Shown here piece by piece: positions 23,436 to 34,554 of a stretch of 64,000 nucleotides of DNA (positions are counted from its first letter, which is position 1; each line of letters begins with the position of its first letter). The DNA comes from Rehmannia glutinosa (lineage: Eukaryota; Streptophyta; Magnoliopsida; Lamiales; Orobanchaceae), in assembly GCA_016081115.2 (NCBI GenBank), contig CM071934.1:63721267-63785266 (forward strand), given 5' to 3'. The notes beneath the pieces were generated by a model that was not told where the DNA came from, did no database searches, and was given only the letters and a program-made list of their open reading frames with translations. The position numbers and the translations under genes are program-made.

Positions 23436-23945
23436 CTTGCTGGAGAAGAGATCGGTGGAGGTCCCGTGGCGCCACCTTAGCCGTTGGCTTACACCTTGCA
23501 TCTTCTCGCTCATATGGATTTTGTGGTCTCACATATTTTTCAGGAAGGCAATCGGGTGGCAGACATGTTGAGCAAGAAGACGGAGTACGAGACATGGTGG
23601 GGCGTCCCACCGGATGAGCTTGTACATTACCTCACTGATGACTATATTCTGCAATCCACCTTTAGGTTTGTTAGCTAGTGCATCCTGCTTCAGGTTTCTT
23701 TTCACCATCTTGGACGCCTATTCTGGGGGGTACTCTTTTTCCTTCCAAAGGTTTTTCCCACAAGGGTGGGTTTTACCTTGGAAGGTTTTAATGAGGCCCC
23801 AACCTTTCAGCCATTTGGTCGGCTTATGACCATTTCGCTTTCTTTTATGACATTATTTTCAGGCTTTCTTTTGGTTACCGATCGACTGTGATCGGGGATT
23901 ACTCTCTTTTCATTTTTTATATACAGTTTCACAATTATTCAAAAA
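23436..23945 (+). mobile_element. 5'-truncated LINE (L1-type) 3' end, copy 2
   Basis: Counterpart of 17339-17847, flanked by the 18-bp repeat ATTATCATTGATTCGCTC (23418-23435 and 23946-23963). The open frame 23484-23678 gives the clearest LINE RNase H C-terminus (HMDFVVSHIFQEGNRVADML, then STFRFVS and a stop), followed by the 3' untranslated block with GGAAGGTTTTAATGAGGCCC. Sharing of the same insertion site proves the LINE was present before the surrounding segment was duplicated. Confidence 0.85.
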
Positions 23946-24347
23946 ATTATCATTGATTCGCTCAAGCACTTGAAATGGACCATCTTCTCAGCTGCAATTT
24001 AGACTTTATTTGGGCCGAGAATCGTTTGGGCGCATAAGTACCCAAACCCAATCACCCGGCTCCAACACCATCTTCTTACGATGCTTGTTAGCATGTCTTT
24101 GTATCTTTGCTCTATTCGCCGTCGATATTGCGCTTTGCTTTCTCATGTAAATGTTTCACAAAATCGACTTTCTTCCGCCCATCTAAGTTAACATGCTCGA
24201 AAATAGGTAAAGGTGATAAATCCAATGGGGTTAGCGGATTAAAACCATAAACGATTTCAAATGGTGAAAACTTGATCAGAATGAACAAAGAAGATTATAA
24301 GCAAACTCAACATGCGGTGAACACTCTTCCCACGTTTTAATATTCTT

Positions 24348-25793
24348 TTAAATGATAGCCCGTAACATAATGGACAAAGTTCTATTTACTACTTCAGTTT
24401 GACCGTCTATTTGGGGATGATACGTAGTAGAAATTAACAATTTAGTTCCCAGTTTTCCCCACAAGGTCTTCCAAAAGTAACTTAAGAACTTAGCATCCCT
24501 ATCCGAAACAATGGTCCTAGGCATACCATGCAATCTCACAACTTCTCTAAAGAACAAGTCAGCAATCAAAGAGGCATTACCAGTTTTATGGCAAGGAATA
24601 AAATGTGCCATCTTTGAAAATCGACCTACGACAACAAATATAGAATTGGACCCATGTTTAGTTCTCGGAAGTCCTAAAATAAAGTTCATAGAAATATCGA
24701 CCCAAGGTGTTGTCGGTATAGGTAATGGCATGTAATGACCCTTGTTTTGAACCCGAGATTTAGCTTGTCTACAAGTAACACATCTAGTATAAATACGTTC
24801 AACATCACGTTTCATATGTGCCCAATAGAAAAACTCTTGCAAGACTGCTAAAGTTTTGGCTACCCCAAAATGTCCCATAAGACCCCCACCATGTGGTTCT
24901 CTCACTAGTAAGTCCCTTAATGAGCATTCAGGAATGCACAATTTATCTTCTCGAAATAAAAAACTATCAGGTCGATAAAATTTATCCACCGCTCCCTTTT
25001 CACATGCAACAAACGACTCAGCCAAATCAAGATCATGCAAGTACAACTCTTTAATATGTTCAAACCCAAGGATTTTAGTATCTAAAGTAGAGATAAGAGT
25101 GTACCTCCGAGATAGTGCGTCTGCTACAACGTTAGTCTTACCTTGCTTGTAGCGGATGACGTAAGGAAACGTGTCGATGAACTCAAGCCAGCGTGCGTGT
25201 CGCTTGTTCAACTTGTGCTGCCCCTTGAGATAATTTAGTGACTCGTGATCAGTGTGAATTATGAATTGCTTTGGCCACAAATAGTGCTGCCATGTTTTCA
25301 AGGCCCGGACTAAAGCATACAACTCCTTGTCGTACGTCGGATAGTTCAAAATCGCCCCGCTCAATTTCTCGCTGAAGAACGCGATCGGTCGCCCCTCTTG
25401 CATCAATATGGCTCCAATCCCAACTCCCGACGCATCACACTCGATCTCGAAAACCTTTGTAAAATCCGGCAATGCTAACAAAGGCGCATGTGTTAACCTA
25501 TGTTTTAGCAACTCGAATGCCTTGTCTTGGGATTCACCCCACTGAAACGCAACACTCTTTTTAATTGTCTCTGTCAATAGCACTGCGATAGTGCTAAAAT
25601 CTCGCACAAACCTCCGATAAAAACTCGCAAGCCCATGGAAGCTACAAACTTGACTGGCCGATGTTGGTTTAGGACAATCCTGAATAGCCTTAATTTTCTC
25701 CTCGTCCACCGTGATTCCCCTCGAGCTCACTACAAATCCCAAGAATATCAATATATTGCTCTGAACAAAATGTGCACTTTTTGATATTTGCAT
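24348..25793 (-). pseudogene. Chromovirus RT C-terminus, RNase H and integrase, copy 2
   Basis: 481 open codons. Order: RT thumb/connection (IFLGFVVSSRGITVDEEKIK, residues 15-35), RNase H (CDASGVGIGAILMQEGRP, HTDHESLNYLKG, VADALSRRY), zinc-binding domain (HGGGLMGHFG and CVTCRQAK), and catalytic core (SMNF in place of SMDF, SDRDAKF, DGQTEVVNRTLS). The first catalytic Asp of the integrase triad is Asn here (SMNF), although copy 1 keeps it. The frame stops at LLRAII because of an indel near 24346 relative to copy 1, so the core end and C-terminus are out of frame. Confidence 0.9.
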
Positions 25794-26530
25794 ATAATTG
25801 CTCTTTCCTTAATACTTCTAATACGGTCCGCAAATGATCTAAGTGTTCGTACAATGATTTACTATAGATGAGGATATCATCGAAGTAAACCACGACAAAC
25901 TTTCCAATAAAAGCCCTCAAAACATGGTTCATCAATCTTATAAATGTGCTCGGGGCATTAGTTAGCCCAAACGGCATAACTAACCACTCATACAAACCAT
26001 GTTTAGTCTTAAAAGCCGCTTTCCACTCATCTCATTCCCGCATCCGAATATGATGGTACTCGCTCCTTAAATCTATCTTGGAGAAGATGCTTTAGACCCG
26101 TGAAGCTCGTCCAACATATCATCCAAGTGAGGTATGGGGTGGCAATACTTGTTAGTGATGTTATTAATAACCCGACAATCCACACACATTCTCCATGACC
26201 TGTCTTTTTTTGGAACTAGTAACACGGGAACTGCACACGGGCTCATACTCTCCCGAATGAGTTTCTTACTTAACAATTTGTCAACCTGTCATTGCAATTC
26301 CTTGGTCTCTTCCGGGTTGGACTTGTAGGTTGGTTGGTTTGGCGGTGACGCCCCCGGAATGAAATCAATTTGGTGCTCAATCCCCCGAATAGGTGGTAAC
26401 ATTGGCATTTTGTCTGGAAACACATCGTCGAACTCCTGCAACAAAGACAATATAGAACTAGGCAAATCGAGGTTAAGACTATCAGTAGATAAAATAAGTG
26501 CCCTTGTAAACCAAGAGTATCATCGAACAA
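25690..26530 (-). pseudogene. Chromovirus reverse transcriptase, copy 2
   Basis: Two open pieces: 26276-26073 with LIRESMSPCAVPVLLVPKKD, MCVDCRVINNI and HPIPHLDDMLDELHGS; and 25995-25690 with EWLVMPFGLTNAPSTFIRLM and an intact catalytic YFDD at residues 37-40 followed by ILIYSKS. A short frame break separates them near 26030-26095. The RT synthesises cDNA from element RNA. The upstream linker to protease continues to about 26530. Confidence 0.85.
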
Positions 26531-26559
26531 CCACTCGTTGTGGCTTTCCTAAGGTCACT

Positions 26560-27470
26560 CATTTTTGCCATTAAATTTATTTTTCCCTCATTTCTTACCT
26601 CAAGGCCATTCGTTCCCCTCTTTTGTTTTTCGGCCCTCTCATTAATGTTACTCTTCTTTTTCCTGGCTATTTCCCGAACCTCACTTAGGGCTCTCACTCT
26701 TGTTTTCCCTCAAACTCTCTTTTTTCTCGGCTTTATTTTGATTTTTATTCTCACTAGCCGAACTCTCTTTTTCTTTTGCCTCTCCTACTCTCGATTTTAT
26801 TTGATCCTCATATTCTTTTAGAGTCAAAGGAACAAGCACAAAATGTTTTTTGTTATGGAAAAGAGTATACCGGTTGGTGTAACCGTCATGTTGTACCCTC
26901 CTATCAAACTTTCATGGTCTACCCAACAGGATGTGCCCCGCCTGCATCAGCACAACATCACACAACACCTCATCCTTATATCCCCCTAATTGGAACGCTA
27001 CTTTCGCCTGCCTACTGATTTGCATCTCCCCACAATCATTCAACCACTGCAATTTATTTGGTTGTGGGTGTTTCATCGTTTGAATGCCCAATTTTTCCAC
27101 TAACTTCGTGCTAGCTACATTAGTGCAACTACCACCATCTATAATGACACAACACACATTTCCATTGACAAAATACCTTGTATGAAAGATGTTTTGTCGC
27201 TAGAATCCCTCATCTGACTTAGGCTGAATACTCAACAACCTCCGGGACACTAAAGATTACGCCTCCCCTTCGCCGCCTCTATTACCTCCGTAATATCCTC
27301 CAACTCCGGCATATCACTATAATCTGGCTCTCCCTCACTTTTCGACTCCAAATCCCCATTATCATGCAACACCAACACCCTCTTATTTGGACATTGACTA
27401 GCAATATGCCAAATCTCATGACACTTAAAACATTTAATGTCCCTCGTTCGAGTAGTAGAGGGTTCAAATT
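26560..27470 (-). pseudogene. Chromovirus protease and gag zinc knuckle, copy 2
   Basis: The protease lies in the open stretch 27157-26912: IIDGGSCTNVASTKLVEKLG with the Asp-Gly-Gly variant of the aspartic active site, then HPQPNKLQWLNDCGE and the flap/end motif HILLGRP. Upstream, near 27440-27400, an intact CCHC zinc knuckle reads CFKCHEIWHIASQC. The part 26821-26560 encodes a charged Lys/Glu linker between protease and RT. Gag upstream of about 27590 is cut off. Confidence 0.75.
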
Positions 27471-27590
27471 TACCTGTGGGTTAAGGCACGGTCGCCTTCC
27501 CCCTTTGCTCTGCTATTTTTGAACTCTGCTCCTCTTTTTGTTAGTGTTTGACTTCCATGCATTGGTGTTAGAACTCGGTGCATGTCGGTT

Positions 27591-27686
27591 CGTAGGTATG
27601 GGTATAATCTTGATTATGAAATTGGAGGACGGAGTGTCCACCGGAAAGTGGGTCGTAGGTATGGGTATAATCTTGATTATGAAATT
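27591..27686. repeat. 33-bp direct repeat at the duplication breakpoint
   Basis: CGTAGGTATGGGTATAATCT plus the following 13 bases occurs at 27591-27623 and again at 27654-27686. The first copy sits directly at the end of chromovirus copy 2, the second inside normal LTR sequence. Such a local duplication at a junction is typical of repair with template switching. Confidence 0.8.
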
Positions 27687-28514
27687 CTTTGTGCCTATCT
27701 AGCTCTTCCAATGGAGATGTCACGCCTTCTAGGGTAGTAATAAGGTAGTCTGGGCTTCGGCCATACGTGTATGGGAGTTATAAGGTAGAACAAAAGATTT
27801 GATGTTTGATCAGCACAATTTTGGGTTGGCGTCACACTTCGTGCACAACCATTATCTGATTTGTTTGGGTTGGCATCACACTTCGTGTGAAAACTATTAT
27901 CTGATTTGACTGGGTTTGGCGTTTCACTTCGAGCATAGCTATTTCTGATTAGAATGTATAAGCATGAATGTATTTGATAGTACTGTTTGATTGTGTTTAA
28001 CTATATTGCATGATTGTATGAGATCGCTCTTGTTATTGCATGAGAATTTTGATATTGTACGCATCACGACTTATTCATCCGTTTTCATAGAAAAATATTT
28101 CTCTTGCATAAAATAAGCCACACTCACACAATTATACTCATCTACTGAGGTTTTTCTTACCCCAACTTTTTCAATGACCAGATGTCAAACCACTGTATTT
28201 AGAGGGAGGTCAATGAAAAATAGATAGAGAAGTGATTCACACTTAGGCCTCGTGTTCTGGCTTTTATATCAGATAATATTATTTATGATTTGAACAATTA
28301 TGATAATGTAATATGGCCTTTAGACCCTTAAGTATTGGATATTTGTAATTCAACTTTTATTATTCCGCTACGTATGTACTCTTTGTACTGACTTTGTTAT
28401 CAATTTCTCGAGTATCGTGGAATTGTAATGTGTTAGTATTGGGTATTTGTACCGGAATGGATTTCCAACATAAGATGGATTGATTGTATCGAGTTTCATT
28501 TTTGGAGCATGACA
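27591..28514 (+). repeat. Family-T LTR, 3'-side fragment (copy L3)
   Basis: Aligns with 48830-49673 plus 56950-57065, so it is the same LTR family, here lacking its 5' part. It ends TTTTTGGAGCATGACA at 28514, three bases before a primer-binding site, which marks it as the 5' LTR of a plus-strand element. Around 28398-28407 it shows the uninterrupted TTTGTTATCAATTT site occupied by the copia element in the right-hand LTR. Confidence 0.75.
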
Positions 28515-28517
28515 GAG

Positions 28518-28529
28518 TGATATCAGAGC
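28518..28529 (+). promoter_or_regulatory. Primer-binding site (tRNA-iMet type) of the family-T element
   Basis: TGATATCAGAGC, one mismatch from TGGTATCAGAGC, the complement of the initiator tRNA-Met 3' end. It lies three bases after the LTR terminus, as in Tekay/Del elements. Confidence 0.75.
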
Positions 28530-29994
28530 TCGATTTGTAGAAAGAAAACTTACATTGGGTTGACCCAAGATAGGATCCTCTGCCTAGGATTGGGTTACCG
28601 CTACTAGACAACATTAAGAAAAATCGCAAGTGATTAATTGAGCCCTTTGAGTTAATATAGTATGAGAAAATCTTGATATGACATGATTTGAATGTTATGA
28701 GGATAATTATCATTTAATGGTATTTGATTTAGTATATGATCTGAAATTGTGATCTAAATGCTCAACTGATATTTGATATTACATGACTTAGTGATCTTAG
28801 ATCTAGGTGATATTTGATTTTAGAATCATTTATCTTGTCTTTTTTTTTTCTCGTAGTATTACAATCATTAACTCGAGTTGGTACTTGCGGAGTGCAGTTC
28901 CTATCGAGAATTTATGAGAGAATAGTGATGACAATTTATTATATTAGGGGCGTGATTTTATATTCTTTATGGGTTGTATTAAGATGATTTGTAAGTTCTA
29001 AGATTGACATTTGGAGGAGATTAGTGATATTACTTTCAAAAAAAATGATTATATGGGAAATTAGACTTAGTATATATATTTTGCAAAAGGTAGTGATGTT
29101 ACGATATTCGTTCCTTGTGAAACTTAGGTAAGCAAATCTGATTTGCAATATGGGTGTCACAGTTAAAATATATTAAAGATTTTAGTATTGCGACATCTTT
29201 ACTTGATGTCACCACTAAGTATTTTGATGTTTTCTAAGTTATGATGTCTAATTTGCGAACCAAGTTTGAAATAAAGATTATCTATGACTTTTCTAGCTAT
29301 TATTGTGATTTAGATACTTATATTATATTTGAATTGGTTGTTAATTGTGTTGGTTGACCGTGACTTAGTTTTCAATCATTTAAGTGTTGTTTAGTTAATT
29401 ATAAGAGGGATATTAATATTTTATAATTGTATATAGTTATGCACTTATATATTTGGGATGATCAAGGTTCTTATAAAAATGAGAAATTTAGATTGTTAGC
29501 AAGGTTTTGTTTGGAACAACTTCTGTAATCACAATTTTTGGGAAATTGGCTTATTTAATTATGTTGAGGTCTCAACTATAGATTATTGGTGGATAAATTT
29601 TGGTCAATCTTGTACATTTTCGCGATAAAATCTACTATCATTGTTGAAAGGAATGATGCACGATACAAATAAGTATTGACTATTAAGTTAAATTGGGACC
29701 ATTAGAGCAATACATCTTTTCTTAAGAAAATGAATCGACAACTAGTTATAAGAAACAAGGGTATGGAAAGGGCTTAGTTTGTAAGAAGAGTATTACAAAC
29801 TAAAATTCTATAGAAAGGTAAGCTTATAATATCATTTGGGACCAGATATGGCCAATTAAGCGATAATCATCATGAAATCTTACAAATTTTATGCACAAGG
29901 TGTTATGGATACTGTCTACTACTTTTGATAATGGAAAGGGAAAATACTATCCGAAACTATTTTAGAAAAGAATTTGGGGACCAAAATCTTTTAT
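28530..29994 (+). other. Non-coding interior of the family-T element
   Basis: About 1.5 kb between primer-binding site and polypurine tract. It is AT-rich, with no protease, RT or integrase motif that I can find on either strand. The gag-pol of this element is deleted or the element was a large non-autonomous derivative. The minus-strand open frames at 28360-28713 and 28939-29160 show no family resemblance. Confidence 0.55.
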
Positions 29995-30005
29995 GGAGGG
30001 GAGAG
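29995..30005 (+). promoter_or_regulatory. Polypurine tract of the family-T element
   Basis: GGAGGGGAGAG directly before TGTGAGGCTCC, the proposed 3' LTR start. The LTR start and the complement of its end (TGTCATGCTCC) match at most of 11 positions, as expected for LTR termini. Confidence 0.55.
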
Positions 30006-30700
30006 TGTGAGGCTCCATATTTATGTAACCATAGACGACATAATTCGTGAATATTTTTCCAATACAGTATTTTAATATTATTTGTTAATGCGCTTACGCC
30101 GATTATTTATTTTGCATATCATGTTATGTTATCAACTTGAAAGTTACTAATTTTCTTGTCTAAATGCATGTTAATTCTATTTAAAATATCTATTACTAAG
30201 TACTTTAACTAATAAATTCAAAATTTCTATTGTTTTTTCACATTTTGATTTAACGAAAGTACTATTTGAAAACTCATTTCTATTTGTATTTAATTAATTA
30301 AACTCTTATCGCTATATTTTTAAGAATTGTTATGTTACTTATATAAATCGTTTTCATCAGGATATTATTGCATATAGTTCTATTTTAATAACTTTATTAT
30401 TATTATTATTCAGAAATTATATTTTTTTATATAAGCAAAAAAAAAAATACTTCTTAAATTTTGAAACTTTGAAATGAAATGTATTTTGGAAGTCTGAATT
30501 TATAATAAACTCAACATCTTTACCCAAAAAAATGTTATCTCGATTTCTCAAACTTATATTATGATATATAAGTATAATGCATATTGATTAGGCGTGTAAA
30601 TATCTATATGTACTGATGGTTTAAACTAGCAAATATTTACACGTGTACACATCTATACATAGAAGGCAACCACTAAAGGACAAACACTACAAAAACAAAA

Positions 30701-30830
30701 CAATGGGTTCTTTTTTTTAGCCTTTTTGGCCAATTGAAAATCTTTTTTAGCCATGTTTTTCAAATACATCTTTTTTAGCCATTTTGGGGTGCAAAAAGAC
30801 ATAACTGCCCTTTAGTAGTTTAAGCCTAAA
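30701..30830. repeat. MULE terminal inverted repeat, left
   Basis: Starts near CAATGGGTTC and contains GGCCAATTG, TTTTTTAGCCATG, TTTTTTAGCCATTTTGGGGT and a CCCTTTAGTA end, each with a counterpart in inverted order at the right end. Confidence 0.65.
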
Positions 30831-30930
30831 TAGTTCTCCCAAATACCTACTATTGTCTCACTCGAACACTGCTCCCCAAAATTGTCACTTGAAAATACCA
30901 AAATTCTCCCCCAAAACTACCGAATCGGCG

Positions 30931-32136
30931 ATGGCGAAAGGAGAGATGACGGCACGACGACGACGAGCGAGGATATGGAGGTCAACTTCTACTTCATCTC
31001 GGGTATGTAAATCGAACCCTATTTCCCCCAAATCTAGTTAGTTTTTTGTTTTAAATCGAACCTACTTCATGTATTTTTGTTGTTTTAAATTGTCATATGT
31101 GTTTTAGGTTAGGATTTGTTGAGAAATTATAGGTTTTTAGATGGTGGGTTTGGTTTTGGTGAGCTTCATATGTTGTTAATGGCGAATAGTGTGAGAGAGG
31201 GAAGAAGAAGAAGAAGAAGACGGATGCGATTTTCGAGTTACATGGGTAACTCGACAATTGAGTTACATAAAAAGGTAACTCGAATTGAGTTACATGTGTA
31301 ACTGAAATCAAGTTACCTTTTTTCGATGCTCGAATTTTCGAGTTACCCATGTAACCGATCGATTTTGAGTTACATGGGTAACTCGAAATATTCGAAAGCT
31401 TGAAAGGTAACTGATTTCAGTTACACATGTAACTCGAATCGAGGATACCTTTCTTGTAACTCGAAATTTCGAGTTACCTATGTAACTCAAAAATCGAGTT
31501 ACCTTTGAAAAAGGTTCTTGATTTTGAGTTACATAGGTAACTCGGGAATTTGATTACAAGAAAAAGGTAACTCGAGTTCGAGTTATATGTAACTCGGTCG
31601 AGTTACCTTTTTCATGTAACTTCAATTCGAGTTAAATGGATAACTCGAGCAGTTCGAGTTCTGAAAAAGGTAACTCGAATTCGAGTTACATACATGACAA
31701 AGCCTGGCCTAAACGAGTGTTCTGTGTTTTTTTTTTCGACAGATTTGGCGATGGAAATGGGGTTCTCGCATTTACTGGAGTGGAAAATCGAATGTATACT
31801 CCAAGCACCACTTGATAGCGTATATCAAGAAGGAGTTGACTGAGTCGGGCAATTTAGATGAGTTTAGGAATGGGCCGTTTGGGGCATTTCTGGACTTCGA
31901 CGATGACGCATACTTTACCACCAACGGTATGCTCTGTTTGCTCGGTCGACAGATTTTGGTGGAGGGATCTGAGACCGGGGACTTGTGGTTCCGCGTTGGT
32001 GAGCGGAACCTCAGATTTGGGCGACGAGAGTTTGCGATGTTTACGGGGCTACGTTTTGGCCCCTCGGCGATTGACCCATACTCCTCACAAAGATATCCCT
32101 CCGGCGGAGAGGAGTATAAGCGGCTTGATTCTTGAC
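30931..32136 (+). pseudogene. DUF1985-type gene carried by the MULE, 5' exons
   Basis: Exon 1 from ATG 30931 to 31002 (24 codons, Arg-rich) ends at a GTATGT donor. Exon 2 resumes in the same phase at 31743 after a T-rich CGACAG acceptor. Exon 2 encodes a DUF1985-like domain: LDEFRNGPFGAFLDF, the LLGRQI block, DLWFRVGERNLRFGRREFAM and FTGLRFGP, then a stop at 32133 after a frameshift. Further pieces of the domain (EVSINFRSAVPSRYGCGPW near 32240; WAFEVIPSLGRLLAQASGL, 32533-32589) lie beyond in other frames. DUF1985 is found in plant transposon-carried proteins, usually ahead of an Ulp1 (C48) peptidase domain; its function is not established. Broken here. Confidence 0.65.
31234..31690. repeat. 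Alternating GAGTTAC / GTAACTC palindrome array inside a MULE intron
   Basis: By eye about ten exact GAGTTAC and ten exact GTAACTC within 460 bases, plus near-copies, often paired as short palindromes such as GAGTTACATGGGTAACTC. The whole array lies in the first intron (31003-31742) of the DUF1985-type gene. A smaller cluster is at 34938-35012 near the other end of the element. Confidence 0.9.
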
Positions 32137-32725
32137 GGGAGTCCTTGATACCGAGCGAAGCGGTGCCACATTTCAAAGCGGGTCATTTCGAGAGAGCAAC
32201 CGGAGGATAATCAAGATGGCATATATCTTATTCATCACGAAGTATCGATTAACTTTCGATCCGCGGTGCCGTCCCGTTATGGTTGTGGACCTTGGTTGAG
32301 GATGCCCCGGTTTAGGGCATTCCCATGGGGTCCTACGTGTATGGGCGCCTCCTCCATTATATTGATTAAGGATCCGAGCCCCGATGATCCCGAGAGAGAG
32401 GTCGATTCCACATATATGCCTACTTCTACCCTATACAGGTATATTTAACATATAAACACGTATCACTTTTAACACGAGCATTTCATATTCTAATAAGGTT
32501 CATTGCTTATTTGTTTCGTTTTTTGTTTGATACATCTATGGGCATTTGAGGTTATTCCTTCTCTTGGTCGGCTCCTTGCCCAGGCCTCTGGGTTGGATGG
32601 CTATCCTAGGGGCATACGGGTTAGATGCCCCAAGAGGACCTTCATCGGTGGCGTTATTTGTGACCCCAAGGTAATTTTAATTTTTTTACGAAATAATATG
32701 AGTAATATTGATAATATTTTCGTCG

Positions 32726-32930
32726 TAATTAAGTTTAATTTTTCCAAAGAAGCACAAGCTAATGACAAGTTTATATGCAAAATGAGGAATAAGGTGTTGA
32801 TGGGAGAACTTAAAGGGTTCGCCATAGCTGGTGACGGCGCCTGGTATATGAGAGACGATCTGTGCGTGCCTAAAGACTATAATTTCCACGGACGATATGC
32901 GCACCGTCTGACCCACCGAGGTGGAGTTAC
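32726..32930 (+). pseudogene. Integrase-like fragment captured in the MULE
   Basis: The frame encodes AQANDKFICKMRNKVLMGEL, then FAIAGDGAWYMRDDLCVPKD and a degraded histidine-containing continuation. This resembles the start of a Ty3/gypsy integrase zinc-binding region (the FxIxxDGxLxxxxRLCVP consensus), not a DUF1985 or peptidase segment. It lies directly after a GTAATTTT donor at 32671, between DUF1985-like and downstream exons. It may be a captured retrotransposon piece or a chance resemblance. Confidence 0.45.
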
Positions 32931-33068
32931 GACTCCACTTACATGCGGGCATCGATATGGACATGTCACATGGATTGATGTATGTCCATATGGATCGAGG
33001 TCCATAAGATTGCCCCACTTGACCCTCGACGCTGTTGGTAGGAGGCTTGTTTCGGATCCGGGGCGTCT

Positions 33069-34493
33069 TTGCTACTTCAGATCGCCTGCGTCTCGGCGTC
33101 CGAAGAGCCGATGACCGATCGGCCGCGTGTAGATGATGTTGATTATGATAGTGAGGCCGAGGATAGTGATCGTCCCGCACGTCCGAGTCGTCCCTGCACG
33201 TCCGAGTCGTCCCGCACGTCGGGCGTCTGCACGCGTCGGGCGGAGGACCCATACATGCCCCATACACAGCCTCTATCCCCGCCTCGACGTTCTCTTCCTC
33301 CTCCAACTCCACCTCCTCCTCCACCGCTCCATCTCCGACGGGGCTCCCCCTCATCACGGCCGTGCACAGCGACCGAGGGACCGACTTTTTGATCGACCCG
33401 CTTTGGCTCGGTCTGGGTATTAAATGCGTTAGTGGAGGGAGCCGTAGGCCGGATGATTGAGCGTGCACTGGTTCATCGAGAGAGATCATACGGGCTGATC
33501 TACGAGTTGATATGGAGTCGTGATTGGATGCGCGATGCCGATTTGATCCGTCGGGTATTGCGTGAGCGGCGAAATACTGCGGGCCGAGTCGAGCTCAAGA
33601 TTCTGAGCCGGTTACAGATGATCCATCTCTACGCACCAGCCATGGGACTCATGGAGTGCATGGGCAGGCAGGTAGCGCTCAGACATCCGACTTTGTGTAC
33701 GGGGTATGTTTATGTTATGCATTTTATCTTCTATTTAATTCAAAACTTAAGTTGGTTTGGAAATTATGTTAATAGTACTTCAATTGCCTATACTATTTGT
33801 CAGGACACTAGGCTACATACCACTGTAGAGGGTTTTTCACAGGCAGTGCCTAGTGGTACACCGCGTGGCACACTCGCACCCCCACAGCTTCCACCGACAG
33901 TAGTTGTTGAGCATACCGGAGAGTCTGTGGGGGATGTTGCAGCGGGGGCCGCAGCTGGGGATGCGGCAGTAGAGACTACTCCCATTGCTCATATACGTCC
34001 TACCCACCGCGTCCGTATGCCGTCGAGGTACCTACAGTCTCCATTTGTAGACATAGACGAGCAGAGGAGGCAGAAATCGATCCGTCAGCAGTATACTCGG
34101 TACTTGGAGGTGCCTGCCGCCCCAGAGTATGTTCTGTATATATTTTGTTTGTCTTTAATAATATTTCATTTCAATACTTATTAAATTGATTTCTTTGATG
34201 TCTGTCAGTCGAGATGTAGGGCTAGTGCCGCCTTGGTTTCAGCCCCAAGCGTACTTTCGGGAGATTGAGAACGTAAAGGAGGATCTAGCCTATAATGTAA
34301 GTAGTTTTGTTAATTATTTATTTCATTTCATTTCAATTAATAATCTCATGTTGTTTTAATCTCATGTTGTTCAAAATATTTGCAGCATATTGATCCTTAT
34401 CTTGGGGTCCTTGCTCGGAGATTGAACGACGGGGTCCGGCTGCACCCTGGTGTCAGAGCAGACACTCTAAACATCCAGGATTGTTTATTTTTT
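33069..34493 (+). pseudogene. MULE gene, downstream exons up to the start of the Ulp1-like region
   Basis: An acidic, Ser/Arg/Pro-rich linker (33069-33392) is followed by an open stretch from 33432. Three consecutive exons splice in one frame with GT-AG introns: 33804-34126, 34209-34296 and 34386-34493 (introns 34127-34208 and 34297-34385). They encode HRVRMPSRYLQSPF, then VPPWFQPQAYFREIENVKED and HIDPYLGVLARRLNDGVRLH. The last resembles the helix that opens the Ulp1 (C48) peptidase domain in plant transposon proteins (HIDxxxxLLRRR). A further donor follows at 34494, but the catalytic His-Asp-Cys region is absent. An upstream intron candidate, 33704-33803, does not keep the frame. Confidence 0.55.
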
Positions 34494-34554
34494 GTAAGTT
34501 TTTAATTTCAGTTAACGTTCATTTAGCATACTTTCAAATGCTTATACTTTTGAT

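Larger units (their letters stand above)
22559..27590 (-). mobile_element. Ty3/gypsy chromovirus-type element, copy 2 (tandem duplicate, truncated)
   Basis: Near-identical to 16462-21486 including the LINE insertion, with many scattered substitutions and small indels. It ends at 27590 inside gag, where a truncated family-T LTR begins. Pol is better preserved here, with a longer RT-RNase H-integrase frame, an intact YFDD and an intact zinc knuckle. Confidence 0.85.

Noticed and set aside
32686..33489. 267-codon minus-strand open frame
   Set aside because: Antisense to the spliced MULE gene and the integrase-like segment. Its composition (Arg/Pro/Ser/Glu) mirrors the GC-rich sense exons, and no domain is recognised.
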